From: Cunninghamia lanceolata
Lineage: Eukaryota > Streptophyta > Pinopsida > Cupressales > Cupressaceae
Reading direction: 5' to 3'
NCBI GenBank assembly: GCA_027924645.1
Contig: BSBN01000445.1
Coordinates: 4,385,001 to 4,449,000 of the forward strand
DNA length: 64,000 nt
Shown: positions 23,061 to 35,697 of the stretch, piece after piece
Position numbering within the stretch: the first letter of the stretch is position 1
Layout: each line of letters starts with the position of its first letter
Translations under genes and position numbers: made by a program
The notes under the pieces: generated by a model
The model's input: the letters and a program-made list of their open reading frames with translations, nothing else
What the model was told of the DNA's origin: nothing
Databases searched by the model: none

Positions 23061-25693
23061 ATATTATATCTAGAAGATGGTCAAGGATGATTAATAGGTT
23101 CTCCTTGAATCGTAACATGACCTCTCCTAGTAGTTACAACGCAATCAGGTGCTTTGCCTTGGATAGTAATGGTAGAAATATGAGCTTGGTCAATGTAGCC
23201 AATTGTGGATGACTCATAATTGTAATGGATAGCATTCCTAGTATGAGGGTTACTTGTCTTGTCATGAGATGGAAGTGGATTCTTGAAAGCATTTAGATCA
23301 TAGTTCGATGTTGGTTGATGTGTGCATTATGATGTTGGCAGTGTGATTTAATTAGACCTTGATCGATGCAATCTTGAATGATATGTTTTAAGTGCATACA
23401 ACCATTTGTTTTATGTCCTTTGACTCTATGGTATTCACAATATTCATTCTCTTTATACCAAGGAGCTTTGAAGACCGGTTCGCCATTGGGTGGTGCTTTC
23501 GGTAATGTGATATCTCCCGCTTGGACAAGTTTTTGAAAGATTACCTCCATAGGTTCCGCTAAAGGAGTAAATTGTCATTGAGGTGTTGGATTTGTTCTTA
23601 GTCAATTTCACTGAAAAGCTTAATTGGTTGTAGATGAGTCTTGGATGTTAATGGGAGCTTTCATTATTTGTATGTTCTTTGCATCCACAATACCATCATT
23701 AACAACATTTTTGTTTTTGTTCCAAAAGAAAGATTTATCATTTGATGATTGAGGATTTTCTTTGTTATCTCTGAAAATCTTGATAATGTCCTTAGCTATT
23801 AAAGTGCACTCAATGGTGGTTCCTTTGGAGATAAGTTCGTCAAAGGTGCTAGCACTTTGCAATTGCAATTGGAATGAAATCTCAGGATGAAGATTTTGGA
23901 CAAAGATATCAATCTGTTGTTTCTTAGGTATTTGCCATGATAGTTTACTAGCCATGTTATGCCATCATTGAGTGAATGAGGATAAATCTTCACCATTGTG
24001 TTGTTTGTTGTTGACAAGGTCATTCATGTTCACCTTGTGTTCAATGTTAAAAGTGAAATGGGATCAAAATTTGCTCACTAATTCCGTAAAAGTCTTAATT
24101 CCCTAAGGTAAGTGAGAGAACCATTCAAGAGCTTGTCTCGCTAAGCTTTGGGGGAATAGTCTCAAGAGATATGTATCATCCTGAGTGACATCGAGACATA
24201 CAACATAGAATGCTCTAAGATGGTTATCCAAATTTCCTTTTCCTTTGTATTTGTCAAATTGTGGAATTTCAAAATGTGGCAGAAAAGGTGTCATATGAAG
24301 TGACTTGTCAAATGGATAAGTGCATATGTCTCCTAAGGAAAATGTCTTCTTATTTTGTCCTACCACCTTGTTAAGCATTTGTTTAACATCTGCTTGAGAG
24401 AGTTGCTATTGTTGCAAAGGGGGTTGATGGTTCAGAGGTGAAATGTAATACGGTGCATATTGTGGTTGTTGTTTCAGAATATATGAGGGTATGACCATTT
24501 GTTGAGGTTGCATGCTCACATTATATGTCAAAGGATTGGTATGTGACACATATGTGTTTGAGAATTACTGTCCTTGAGACACAAGTGGTGGTTGGGTATA
24601 TTGCAATGGATTTACTCAAACATTTTGTATCACATGGGAAGTAGGAGATGGATTAACATTGGTCAATGGTTGTGGATTTGGAGTTGGATTTGTAATACGG
24701 TAAGTGATGGAAGGATTAGTGGATGAGGAAGAAGGATGGACATTTGGGCTTGTGTTTTGGACAACATGAGGATTGGTATTCGTCATGTGTTGGGTGATGA
24801 TGGGTAATCCTTGGGTTGTATAAGATGGATTGATGGTTTGTGAAGGATTATATGGAGGTGGAAGAAGTGATGTAAGTTGATCAACATAAGAGACAATGGT
24901 GCTAGGATTGGCTTGTGATACAATAGGCGGGTCACTCATGTCAATGAGACTAACATTAGGGTTATATGGTGTGTTGGATGGATTCGTGGAAATCATGAAA
25001 ACCATATTAGAAGTGATAGGAACATTAGTTTAGGGTGTGGTTTCCACATGTGATGCAATAGGAGTAGGGGTTTGCAATGGTTGTGAGACTTTTATGGCTT
25101 GTGGTGTTTGGATAGCTTTTGAAACTTGTGGAGTTTGCGATATTGGGATAGCTTGTGAGATTTGGGCAGCTGGCACTTGTAAAACATGGACAACTTGTGA
25201 TACTTGAGGTCAAGATACGGTCATGGTAGGAGAAGGAGTATGTTGGGGAACATGAAAAGGTGGAAATCTTAGATTTTGCAAAAGGAAAGGAAGTACCTCA
25301 GTTGGAGTTATCAAAGGTTCTAGAGTATACTCCGAGCATGGTAGGTTTGATGGGGTAGCAATAGGCAATGAAAAAGATGGATTGGAAGGTGGATTTTGTA
25401 GGATGGATATGGTGTGAGATGGTGTGGCTATAGTGGATGGTCCCTTTGTAACAGTAGTGGGAGTGTTTGGATCGTGTTCTCGAATAGTGGATATGTCAGT
25501 CACTTGGTAATTTACCTTCCATATGGGCTAATTGCAAGAAGTAGTGAATAGGATCAGATGAAACAAGCTTTCCAACTTGGTCCCATACGTACGTGTCTTG
25601 AAATTTTGATAAGTCATCTTGGGATTGCTCTTCATAGGTCTCTGAAAATGTTTGAGGTTGCACCTTTTGTGAAGATGATGGTCCAGCAGTGTA
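23061..25693 (-). pseudogene. gag: Tat-minus Gag, main part
   Basis: From the right: a Pro/Thr/Ser/Asn-rich N-terminal half (25500-24620), then the capsid-like domain (24380-23620) with PFDKSLHMTPF, EIPQFDKYKGKG and ALEWFSHLP, then a zinc-binding knuckle YCEYHRVKGHKTNGC (about 23440) followed by LKHIIQDCIDQG. The last motif is the Tat-type C-X2-H-X5-H-X4-C knuckle. The very N-terminus lies 33 kb to the right at 59055-59210 because a tandem array and a DNA transposon separate the two. Frame is mostly kept, with stops and a few shifts. Confidence 0.8.
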
Positions 25694-28600
25694 TTGATGC
25701 AGCACACAACATACGCTCAATACAATTTTGCCATTAATCATGTGAGAGCCCAAGATTTGAAGATTGGAACATTAAAAACTTCTATTCATCAACTCTGCTG
25801 TTACAATGAGAGAAAACTCTCTTATATCGAAGAAAAATAAAAAAATTTAAAAAATAACCTTTTTGGCAGATTTCGACAATTGTCAGATTTTGCCATTTTA
25901 GCTAATTTTACAATCATCTCTTGAAAATCCCGTTTCTTCCCAAAATCTTCCTAAAACTAAAGTAGGGTGAAATGCCAACTAATATTCTAAATTTGAAACA
26001 TGAGTTTCAATTTATTACAAAAGCGACTTTTTTGAAAATCGAGAAAAAAACACTAAATTACTATTTTGAGGGCCAAGATGAAAGTTTCAAGCCCCCAAAA
26101 AGTGCCAAGATGGGGTCCAACCAACTAGGGTCAGTTACGAAACCACTTTCCACCTCATAACGTATCCATCCATAAAATCTCATAGAAAACCCACATCCGA
26201 GTCAAAAGATATGATCTCCGGAAGTCCCTGCATCATTCAAATGATGCAGCACACAACATACACTCAATACAATTTTGCCATTAATCATGTGAGAGCCGAA
26301 GATTTGAAGACTGGAATATAAAAAACTTTTATTCATCAACTCTAATTCTACAATGAGAAAACTCTCTTATATCCAAGAAAAACAAAAAAAAAATAAAAAA
26401 TAACCTTTTTTGGCAGATTTTGACAATTGTCAGATTTTGCCATTTTAGGTAATTTTACAATCATATCTTGAAAATCCTGTTTCTTCCCAAAATCTTCCTA
26501 AAACTAAGGTAGGGTGAAATGCCAACTAATATTCTAAATTTGAAACATGAGTTTCAATTTATTACAAAAGCAATTTTTTTAAAAATTGAGAAAAAAATAC
26601 TAAAATACTATTTTGAGGGCCAAGATGAAAGTTTCAAGGCCCAAAAAAGTGCCAAGACAGGGTCCAACACACCAGGGTCAGTTGTGAAACCGCTTTCCAC
26701 CTCATAATGCATCCATCCATAAAATCTTGTAGAAAACCCACATCCGAGTCAAAAGATATGATCTCTGGAAGTTCTTGCATCATTCAAGTGATGCAGCACA
26801 CAACATACACTCAATACAATTTTGCCATTAATCATGTGAGAGATGAAGATTTGAAGACTGGAATATAAAAAACTTCTATTCATCAACTCTTCTGCTACAA
26901 TGAGAGAAAAACTCTCTTATATCCAAGAAAAATTAAAAAAATAACCTTTTTTGGCAGATTTCGACAATTGTCAGATTTTGCCATTTTACGTAATTTTACA
27001 ATCATATCTTGAAAATATTATTTTTTCCCAAAAGCTTCCTAAAACTAAGGTAGGGTGAAATGCCAATTAATATTCTAAATTTGAAACATGAGTTTTGATT
27101 TATTACAAAAGCAACTTTTTAAAAATCGAGAAAAAAACACTAAATTACTATTTTGGAGCCAAGATGAATATTTCAAGCCCCGAAAAAATGCCATGACGGG
27201 GTCCAACCCACTAGGGTCAGTTGTGAAACCACTTTCCACCTCATAACACATCCTTCTGTAAAATCTTATAGAAAACCTACATCCGAGTCAAAAGATATGA
27301 TCTCTGGAAGTCCCTGCATCATTCAAATGATGCAGTACACAACATACACTCAATGCAATTTTGCCATTAATCATGTGAGAGATGAATATTTGAAGAATGG
27401 AACATGAAAAACTTCTATTCATCAAATTTGCTGCTACAATGAGAGAAAACTCTCTTATATCCAAGAAAAAAAAAATTACCTTTTTTGGCAGATTTCAACA
27501 ATTGTCTAATTTTGCCGTTTTAGAAAATTTCACAATCATATCTTGAAAATCCTATTTTTCCTCAAAAACTTCCTAAAACTAAGGTAGGGTGAAATGCCAA
27601 CTAATATTCTAAATTTGAAACATGAGTTTTCACCTATTACAAAAGCAACTTTTTTAAAAATCAAGAAAAAAATACTAAATTACTATTTTGAGGGCGAAGA
27701 TGAAAGTTTCAAGCCCTAAAAAAGTGTCAAGACAGGGTCCAACCCACCAAGGTCGATTATGAAACCACTTTCCACCTCATAACACATCCATCTATAAAAT
27801 CTCGTAGAAAACCCACATCCGAGTCAAAAGATATGATCTCCGGAAGTTCCTGCATCATTCAAATGATGCAGCACACAACATACACTCAATACAATTTTGT
27901 CATTAATCATGTGAGAGCCCAAGATTTGAAAACTGGACCATAAAAAACTTCTATTCATCAACTCTATTGCTACAATGAGAGAAAAACTCTCTTATATCCA
28001 ATAAAAATTAAAAAAAAAAACCTTTTTTGGCAGATTTTGCCATTTTAGGTAATTTTACAATCATATTTTGAAAATCTATTTTTTTCCCAAAATCTTCCTA
28101 AAACTAAGGTAGGGTGAAATGCCAACTAATATTCTAAATTTGAAACATGAGTTTTGATTTATTACAAAAGCAACTTTTTAAAAATTGAGAAAAAAACACG
28201 AAATTACTATTTTGAGGGCGAAGATGAAAGTTTCAAGCCCTGAAAAAGTATGAAGATGGGGTCCAACCCACTAGGGTCGGTTGCGAAACCACTTTCCACC
28301 TCATAACACATCCATCCATAAAATCTTGTAGAAAAATCACATCTGAGTCAAAAGATATGATCTTCGGAAGTTCCTGCATCATTCAAATGATGCAGCACGC
28401 AACATACACTCAATACAATTTTGCCATTAATCATGTGAGAGCCAAAGATTTGAAGACTAGAATATAAAAAACTTCTATTCATCAACTCTGCTATTACAAT
28501 GAGAAAAAACTCTCTTATATCCAAGAAAAACAAAAAAAAAATTACTTTTTTTGGCAGATTTTGACAATTGTCAGATTTTGCCATTTTAGGTAATTTTACA

Positions 28601-28703
28601 ATCATATCTTGAAAATCATGTTTTTTCCCAAAAGCTTCCTAAAACTAAGGTAGGATGAAATGCCAACTAATATTCTAAATTTGAAACATAAGTTTCAATT
28701 TAT
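25694..28703. repeat. ~540-bp tandem array inside Tat-minus gag (left part)
   Basis: Unit starts (GATGCAGCACACAACATAC or near) lie at about 25694, 26239, 26790, 27330, 27862 and 28388, so periods run 525-551 bp. Units are roughly 85-95% alike by eye. Each unit begins TGATGCAG and ends CTGCATCA, an 8-bp perfect inverted repeat, with TTCAAA between units. The last unit is cut at 28703 by the DNA transposon and resumes at 58834. Runs of A and T are frequent. Apparent 62-codon frames in each unit (25972, 26519) are repeat shadows. Confidence 0.9.
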
Positions 28704-28737
28704 GGGTAAGTGCAAGAAGATGGGGGGCCAAAAAGGG
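28704..28737 (+). repeat. Left terminal inverted repeat of the DNA transposon
   Basis: GGGTAAGTGCAAGAAGATGG, then GGGGCCAAAAAGG. It matches the reverse complement of 58796-58829 except for one substitution and one inserted base. TTAT (28700-28703) precedes it. Confidence 0.9.
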
Positions 28738-29578
28738 GTCTTAAGTGGCCACTTTTTTTCTGAAATCAATAAATACTAGCCTTGGATGAGAAATTAAGCA
28801 TAATTACACTCAAAATTTGGAGATGCAACCAAAACAATGTTCGTAGTGCTCCGAGTCTACTTTCTAAACTACATTTTTTTAAAAAAATTGGCATAGATTA
28901 AGGGGTTCAAAAGAGGGAGCCACAGAAATTAGTGTTGTTTCTGTCAAAAAAACATAACATAGCATGTTTTGTGGCTCCCTCAAAAGGTTAACTTTTTTTT
29001 GGTATTTTTAAAATCACTTCAATGAGAAATTAGCTAATAGCATGTAGTTTATGCCCAATTTTTCTGATAATTTTTTGATGAATATTTAATTTTTTACTAA
29101 TTTTCAAAGTGGACACATCTTAAAAAATAGAATTTTGGCCATGCTACCCCTATAAATTTTGAAAACAAATTGAAAATTATTTTTTTCTTTTTTTAATATT
29201 TATAGAATGGAGTCTAGTTTCTAAATATGTAATTTTTTTGAAATTTGAATGAATAGTTAATTTATAATGAAAAAAAGACCAAACAGTGGTTTTTGCCCAA
29301 AAACAGACACACAAACAAAAGAAATTAAAGATGAAAGGCTGAACATTGTTAAAATGTGAAAAAAATGACATCGTCAAATAGCTAAGAGAAAGCCTAACAT
29401 TACCCAGGTGTTCGATTTGTTTGAGCTTGAAACACATGTAAATCTGAGGGTTAGCATGAATGAAATTATGTGAAATCTTGAAGAATATGGAAAAACACGT
29501 CTATGGCTGTTCAAAAGGTACTCCAAGCCTTTGGGTTGGAAATCCAAAGCAAATTCCAAGCCCAAGGCTTGGGATTCC

Positions 29579-29634
29579 CAAAGCAAAACATAACGCAAGC
29601 ATGTTATAATGCGCTCACGTTATGTTTTGCTTTG
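29579..29634. repeat. Subterminal palindrome 1 (56 bp)
   Basis: Arms of 28 bp meet in TTATAA. The outer arms CAAAGCAAAACATAACG and the mirror image match perfectly; the inner part is imperfect (GCAAGCATG against CGCTCA). Confidence 0.85.
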
Positions 29635-29680
29635 CATTTTTCCTTTTCCGCAAAAGTTTGTGTTGTTTGTCATGTTTGAA

Positions 29681-29714
29681 ATAATGCGAGCGTGTTATAA
29701 CGCGCTCGCGTTAT
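29681..29714. repeat. Subterminal palindrome 2
   Basis: ATAATGCGAGCGTGTTA mirrored by TAACGCGCTCGCGTTAT around a TTATAA centre. Two mismatched pairs, both C/T type. Confidence 0.85.
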
Positions 29715-29751
29715 GTTCCCCTTAAATTTTTTTATGTTCAAGGCTATTAAT

Positions 29752-29874
29752 CATGTATGTATGTATGTATACCTATATGTATGTATGTATGTATCTATGT
29801 ATGCCTATATGTATGTATGTATGTATGTATCTATGTATGCCTATATGTATGTATGTATCTATGTATGTATGTAT
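29752..29874. repeat. TATG tetranucleotide microsatellite
   Basis: Runs of GTAT repeats with interspersed CTATGTATGCCTATAT. Long Met/Tyr/Val/Cys frames over it are artefacts. Confidence 0.95.
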
Positions 29875-29944
29875 AGTGTCAAGGGTAGAGGAGGGTAGAG
29901 ACGAGAGTGAGCCAGATAGGGGAGGTGAGGGGTGGATAAGGATT

Positions 29945-32918
29945 GAGTGATTAAGGTTTAAGGTTGAGGGTTGAGTGTTTAGGGATAGGATTTAGAGTTT
30001 AGGGATAAGGGATTAGAGTTTAGGACCTTGAGGGATTAGGGTTTAGGGTTGAGGCTTTAGGGATAGCGTTTAGGGTTAAGGGTCGAGGGATTATCGTTTA
30101 AGGTATAGTTTAGTAGTTCTTGTGGATAGAGCTAGTAAACAATGAGAGATTATTTGCCTATTTCATAACAATATACCTCCCCTAAGTGCGGGATGGACAG
30201 CAAGAAACATAGATGTACCCCAATGCAAATATTTTCTCATAATGATCATCCTTCTGATTTCAACTGTTAATTACTCACTGTGGATGTACCATACGCAAAG
30301 CTTTTCTTATAGTGTGTATACCTATTGGCATAATGAATCCCAGATGGGCCAGAAAAACATGCCATATAACATTACTAACATTAAAAAAGTTCATAGCCAT
30401 TTTTCTGACATATTCTGGTAACTCAAATATCTTTAAGAGAAGAGTGTCAAAAATGATGGGTTTAACAACCTAACATAAGGCAAAGCAGTTTTGTTGGGTT
30501 TAGGGATAGGGTTTAGGGTTTAGGGTTGAGGGATTAGGGTTTAAGGTATAGTGTTGAGGGTTTAGGGATAGGGTTTAGGGTTGAGGGATTAGGGTTTAGG
30601 GTTGAGGGATTAGGGTTTAATGTTGAGAGTTGAGGGTTGAGGGTTGAGGGTTTAGGGATAGGGTTGATGGTCAAGGGATTAGGGTTAAAGTAGAGTGTTG
30701 AGGATAGAGGGATTAGGGATAGGGTTTAGGGTTGAAGGTTTAACGATTGAGGGTTGAGGCTTTAGGGCTGAGGGTTAAGGGATTGGGGTTTAAAATATAG
30801 TGTTAAGCATCGAGGGTTTATGGATAGGTTTTAGGGTTTAATTTTTAAGGGTTAAGGGTTGAGGGATAGGGTTTAGGGTTTAGGGATAAGGGATTAGGGT
30901 TTAAGGTATAGTGTCGAGGGTTGAGGGTTTAGGAATAGGATAGCATTTAGGGTTTAGGGATGAGGGATTAGGGTTGAGGGTTGAGGGATTAGGGTTTAAG
31001 GTATAGTGTCGAGGGTTGAGGGTTTATTGATAGTGTTTAGGGTTGAGGGATTAGGTTTTAGGGTTGATGGATTAGGGTTTAAGGTATAGTGTTCAGGGTT
31101 GAGGGTTTAGGGATAGGGTTTAGGGTTGACAGATTAGTGTTTAATGTCAACGTTAGGGTTAGAGTGTTGAGGGTAGAGGGATTAGGGATAGGGTTTAGGG
31201 TTGAAGGTTTAAGGATTGAGCATTGAGGCTTTAGGGATGAGGTTTTAAGGCTTAAGATATAGTGTCAACTGTTGAGGGTGTAGGGATAGGGTTTAAGTTT
31301 TAAGGGTTAAGGGTTGAGGGATAGGGATTAGGGTTTAAGGTATAGTGTTGAGGTTTGATGGTTTAGGGATAGGGTTTAGGTTTGAGGGATTAGGGTTGAG
31401 GGTTGAGGGATTAGGGTTTAAGGTATAGTGTTGAGGGTTTAGGATTGAGGGATTAGAGTGAAGGGTTGAGAGATTAGGATTTGACGTTGAGGGTTGAGGA
31501 TTTAGGCTTTAGGGTTTAGGGATAGGGTTGAGGGTCGAGGGATCAGAGTTAAGGGTTGAGGGATTAGGGTTTGACGTTGAGGGTTGAGGGTTCAGGTTCA
31601 AGGGTCAAGGGTTTACGGATAGGATTGAGGGTCGAGGGATTAGGGTTAAAGTAGAGTGTCAAGGGTATAAGGATTAGGGATAGGGTTGGAGGGTTTAGGG
31701 ATAAGGGATTAGGGTTTAAGGTATAGTATCGAGTCTATTGAGGGTGTAGGAATAGGGATAGCATTTAGGGTTTAGGGATGAGGGATTAGAGTTGAGGGAT
31801 GACAGATTAGGGTTGAGGGTTGAGCGATTAAGGTTTAGGGTTGAGGGTTGAGAGATTAGGGTTTAAGGTATAGTGTTGAGGGTTTAGGGAGGGTTTAGGG
31901 TTGAGGGATTAGAGTGAAGGGTCGAGGGATTAGGATTTGATGTTGAGGGTTGAGGGTTAAGGGTTAAGGTTTGAGGGTCAAGGGTTTAGGGATAGGGTTG
32001 AGGTCGAGGGATTAGGGTTAAAGTAGAGTGTGGAGGGTATAAGGATTAGGGATAGGGTTGGAGGGTTTAGGGATAAGGGATTAGGGTTTAAGGTATAGTA
32101 TCAAATCAATTGAGGGTTTAGGAATAGGGATAGCATTTAGGGTTTAGGGATGAGGGATTAGAGTTGAGGGATGACGGATTAGGGTTGAGGGTTGAGCGAT
32201 TAGGGTTTAGAGATAAGGTTTAGGGTTGAGGGTTGACGGATTAGGGTTTAAGGTATAGTGTTGAGTGTTTAGGGATAGGGTTTAGGGTTGATGGATTAGA
32301 GTGAAGGGTCGAGGGATTAGGATTTGACATTGAGGGTTGAGGATTGAGGCTTTAGGGTTTAGGGTTTAGGGATAGGGTTGAGGGTCGAGGGATCAGAGTT
32401 AAGGGTTGAGGGATTAGGGTTTGACGTTGAGGGTTGAGGGTTGAGGTTCGAGGGTCAAGGGTTTAGGGATAGGGTTGAGGGTTGAGGGATTAGGGTTAAA
32501 GTAGAGTGTGGAAGGTATAAGGATTAGGGATAGGGTTGGAGGGTTTAGGGATAAGGGATTAGGGTTTAAGGCATAGTATCGAGTCTGTTGAGGGTTTAGA
32601 AATAGGGATAGCATTTAGGGTTTAGGGATGAAGGATTAGAGTTGAGGGATGACGGATTAAGATTGAGGGTTGAGGGATTAGGGTTTAGGGATAAGGTTTA
32701 GGTTTGAGGGTTGAGGGATTAGGGTTTAAGGTATAGTGTTGAGGGTTTAGTGATAGGGTTTAGGGTTGATGGATTAGAGTGAAGGGTCGAGGGATTAGGA
32801 TTTGACGTTGAGGGTTGAGGGTTGAAGCTTTAGGGATTAGGGTTTAGGGATAGGGTTGAGGGTCGAGGGATCATAGTTAAGGGTTGAGGGATTAGGGTTT
32901 GACATTGAGGGTTGAGTT
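29945..32918 (+). repeat. Telomere-like degenerate minisatellite (TTTAGGG-related)
   Basis: Hundreds of 7-bp-like steps: TTTAGGG (Arabidopsis-type telomere unit), TTGAGGG, ATTAGGG and GATAGGG, mixed with GTTTAAGGTATAGTGTTGAGG. A non-repetitive piece of about 380 bp (30111-30490) interrupts it. Higher-order blocks recur: a string starting GGGATCAGAGTTAAGGG is near 31540, 32390 and 32870. Both sides are ordinary transposon sequence, so it is not a chromosome end. Confidence 0.9.
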
Positions 32919-32934
32919 CTAAAGATAGGCAAAC

Positions 32935-33700
32935 AGAGATTTTGTATTCAGGTTATTTAGATGTTGATGGGTTTAGACTTGAGCTAAAATTTTGGACTCT
33001 TAATCTTGCCTGAAGAGAGTTTCTGTCGTCAAATGCAGATTTATGGGTTCAATTATATTGATTGCCTCTCCATTTTTGGGGTGTGGATGTTTTGGAATCA
33101 ATCAGGAAGTCTTTAGGAGACTTTGTGGAAGTGGATTGGCAATCGCTTGACAAAACCCCTGCTATTTATGCTTGGATAAGGATTTGTCACAAACTAGAAC
33201 TTCTACTTCCAACAAAGATCTGTCTTTCTTCCTCGATGGGCATTTTCTATCAAGAACTTGATTATGAGGGCTTGCCCCTTCATTGTTATGCCTATCATAT
33301 GGTGGAGCATCTGGCAAGCTCTTGAAGGAAATAGGAAAAGTTCTCCCACAAAAACCTTGTGGTCATTCAAGTCTGAAGGGGAAGGTTTGGAAAGAGAAAT
33401 GGATCACCAAAGAGATGAAGAATTTCTTATTTCTCAGACACCATCAGTGGTTTTTCTCTGATCCAGAGGACCTACCAAGATGGAAAGCATTTAAAGATTA
33501 TATGATCTCCAAAGTAAAATATCCTAATTCTCCCAGAATGTCATCCTTCAGCAAGGTGGGACCAAGTGGCTTGGCTCTTCCAGTCATGGATCCTCTTGTA
33601 TTTAAGAGAAATTGTAAGGCTTGGAAGTGTCAGTTGATGAAGCATAGGATGTGGTCATCCTTGCTTGTGTTAAGGAAGATAATGCACATGATGTGATCAA
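32935..33700 (+). pseudogene. LINE ORF1-type (DUF4283) fragment captured in the transposon
   Basis: Encodes LWVQLY, then LPLHFWGVDVLESI, YAWIRICHKLEL and QELDYEGLPLHC, the order of the DUF4283 domain and following knuckle region of plant L1-like LINE ORF1 proteins and relatives. One Trp codon is TGA. The zinc knuckle is degenerate and a frameshift follows near 33325. The downstream 33340-33690 frame (KWITKEMKNFLF...) may be the rest of the same protein. No endonuclease or RT follows, so it is a fragment. Confidence 0.65.
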
Positions 33701-33701
33701 T

Positions 33702-33759
33702 CTATAGCAAGACAAAACATGAGCGTGTTATAACACGCTCGTGTTTTGTCTTGCTATAG
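33702..33759. repeat. Internal palindrome 3 (58 bp, near-perfect)
   Basis: Two 29-bp arms starting CTATAGCAAGACAAAACA meet at GAGCGTGTTATAACACGCTC, with one mismatched pair. It lies between the LINE fragment and the transposase gene and shares the TTATAA-centred GAGCG core with the subterminal palindromes. Confidence 0.95.
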
Positions 33760-34544
33760 AAACGGTAGAAAAGTGTTGACCCCCATGATCCAGACCCACA
33801 TGCTCTATTTTCATACTAATTCTGTACATGCTCTGACAAAAAAGAAGTGCTTTCATGCTGTTGGGAAGTTCACATGCACATTTGACACATTGTACCACCT
33901 TTGCATGATCTTTCCACCACATTTTTGCTTTGCCAACTTGAGGAGGAAATAACATAGTTTTCACACCAAGTTTGATATATATCTATTCAAGTTTCAATTT
34001 TTATAGTGTTACAATGTTAATTGTGATTCAATTTTAGGAATTTAACATTATATATTGGTTAATAGTATTGTTGTTAGTAATTATATTTGAGTGTTATTCA
34101 ATTTAACATTGAAAAGGAAGCAAGTGGTGAAAAACTCAAATTGTTGAGGAGTTTGATACAAGAAGAAAAAAATGCTACATAATTGGCTCCTCTCTCCATT
34201 CGAATCTTCATTTTTTAGGTATGTCAAGTCTTTACATGCATGTTCTTTACATTTTCCTTAATTTGGATTGAATTACTTTATCATGCTTTATCAATCATAT
34301 TTAAAATAGACACATTCCCAATCAAGAAAGTAGCCTACAATCTCACATGATGCCATGTATATTTTCTACACTTGGGCTTTTTAATAATTATGTGTAATAA
34401 ACAGACCTTAACATACCATGATGTTAAACTATACAAGAATAAATCCTTACAACATAATAAAAATACAATCCCACTATTATCTTGTATTCATTTCTTAGGA
34501 AGTAATATTGGTCTCTTTATCATGCTACAGACATATTCTCCATC
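33760..34544. other. Intergenic stretch upstream of the transposase gene
   Basis: A/T-rich with no recognisable protein or repeat. It must hold the transposase promoter. I see TATA-like stretches (for example TATATATTGG near 34048) but cannot choose one. Confidence 0.4.
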
Positions 34545-35697
34545 ATGCCGAGGAAACGATCAAGAATTAAACCAACACAAGAAGAGATAGAAGATAAGAA
34601 TGCAAAGAAAGCAGTGGCTATGAGGGAACTTCATGAGAAGAAGAAATTGGACACGATAAATGAAGACATACCAAATGAAGAGGAACCACACCCATCACAA
34701 AGAGATATGGTATTGGCAGCACAAAGAGAACAAATGCAAAAACTTCATGCTACGAGAGATTTGAATACCATAGTTGGAGACACGTCCTCTACTGCAAGTC
34801 AACATGTAGGGACACCATCTACTGCATCTCAAGTTGAGAGTACATCATCACTCACATGTGATGAAGGAGGTACGCCATCGTTCCCACCTCAACCTCAAGG
34901 TATGTCATCTATTCCATCTTCAATTGAAGGTATGCCATCTAGCCCATCCCATTTAAATATTGATGAAATTCTTAATGTTGAGATGAATTTACCTAGCTTA
35001 ACACCACCTAGAATTTTGCATAGAAAGCCAAAGTATTTGATTGAAATTGATGAGAATATTTTGCAGCCAATGGAAGGTAAGATTCCAAAATGCACTTGTA
35101 GAAGATATGCTCATAAGATTTGGAGATTGTTCTTTGAAAAGTTAAATGAGACTGCAAGATGTCAACTATTCATTGAAATGATGTGAAGTATAAAGTATAG
35201 GTCCATCATGAAGATTCTTGGGTTGAGAACATCAGAGGCTTCAAGTGAAAAATCTATTGTCAAGAATCTAATGAGTGCATATGAGAGTGCGGGTAACACC
35301 TCACGCACAAAAGATAGTAATGCAACATGGCGTGTGATTACATCGACTATAGTAAGTAGTCAAACAAGGAAAGCTCGTCTCATTAGAAAGACGAGTCAAG
35401 AATTGAAAATTAATAGGAAAACTGTATCAAGAGCCATTAGAAGATGTCAAAGAATTGAGGACACTAATGCCAATGAATTATGGGCATTCTCGGGGAGACT
35501 ACCATGAAAAGATGAACTAATTGTTGAAGCATTGAGATCACTAATTGAAGACTTTTGGAAGAATTACACAAGGGTATCTCCAAATCAAAGGGATGTGGTA
35601 AGAAGGAGAATCAGTAGTCAGAACCATGAGCCACATCGAAAGCATTTTTTGGATGAGACTCAAACACAGTTTTATGGTAAATTTCTAGAGAAGTATC
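34545..35697 (+). pseudogene. DDE-type transposase, 5' part (split by Tat-plus)
   Basis: Starts at ATG 34545 (MPRKRSRIK, a likely nuclear-localisation stretch). Residues 1-60 are Lys/Glu-rich, about 75-135 are a Ser/Thr/Pro/Gly-rich linker, then comes a region with CTCRRYAHKIW. Residues about 286-306 (LKINRKTVSRAIRRCQRI) resemble a helix-turn-helix. Two TGA stops (35184-35186, 35505-35507) sit where Arg CGA would fit, and there is no indel. The frame runs exactly to the Tat-plus insertion and resumes in the same frame at 48796 (TAT-C joined to AT). It would bind the transposon ends and cut and paste the element. Confidence 0.8.

Noticed and set aside
25972..26707. Two almost identical 62-residue open frames (25972-26160 and 26519-26707).
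   Set aside because: They are the same segment of consecutive 540-bp repeat units; the frame is lost in other units.
25694..28703. CRISPR-like array.
   Set aside because: Units are contiguous, over 500 bp, with no short repeat and unique spacer pattern; same for the 359-bp array.
28700..28706. PIF/Harbinger-type TTA duplication at the transposon ends.
   Set aside because: A 3-bp reading (TTA/TTC or TAT/TCT) is possible, but TTAT/TTCT explains both flanks best, and the transposase motifs do not look like Harbinger nucleases.
29713..29950. Open frames full of Met, Tyr, Val and Cys.
   Set aside because: Translation of a TATG microsatellite in two frames.
29945..32918. Chromosome end (telomere).
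   Set aside because: Units are degenerate and mixed, and normal transposon sequence continues on both sides.
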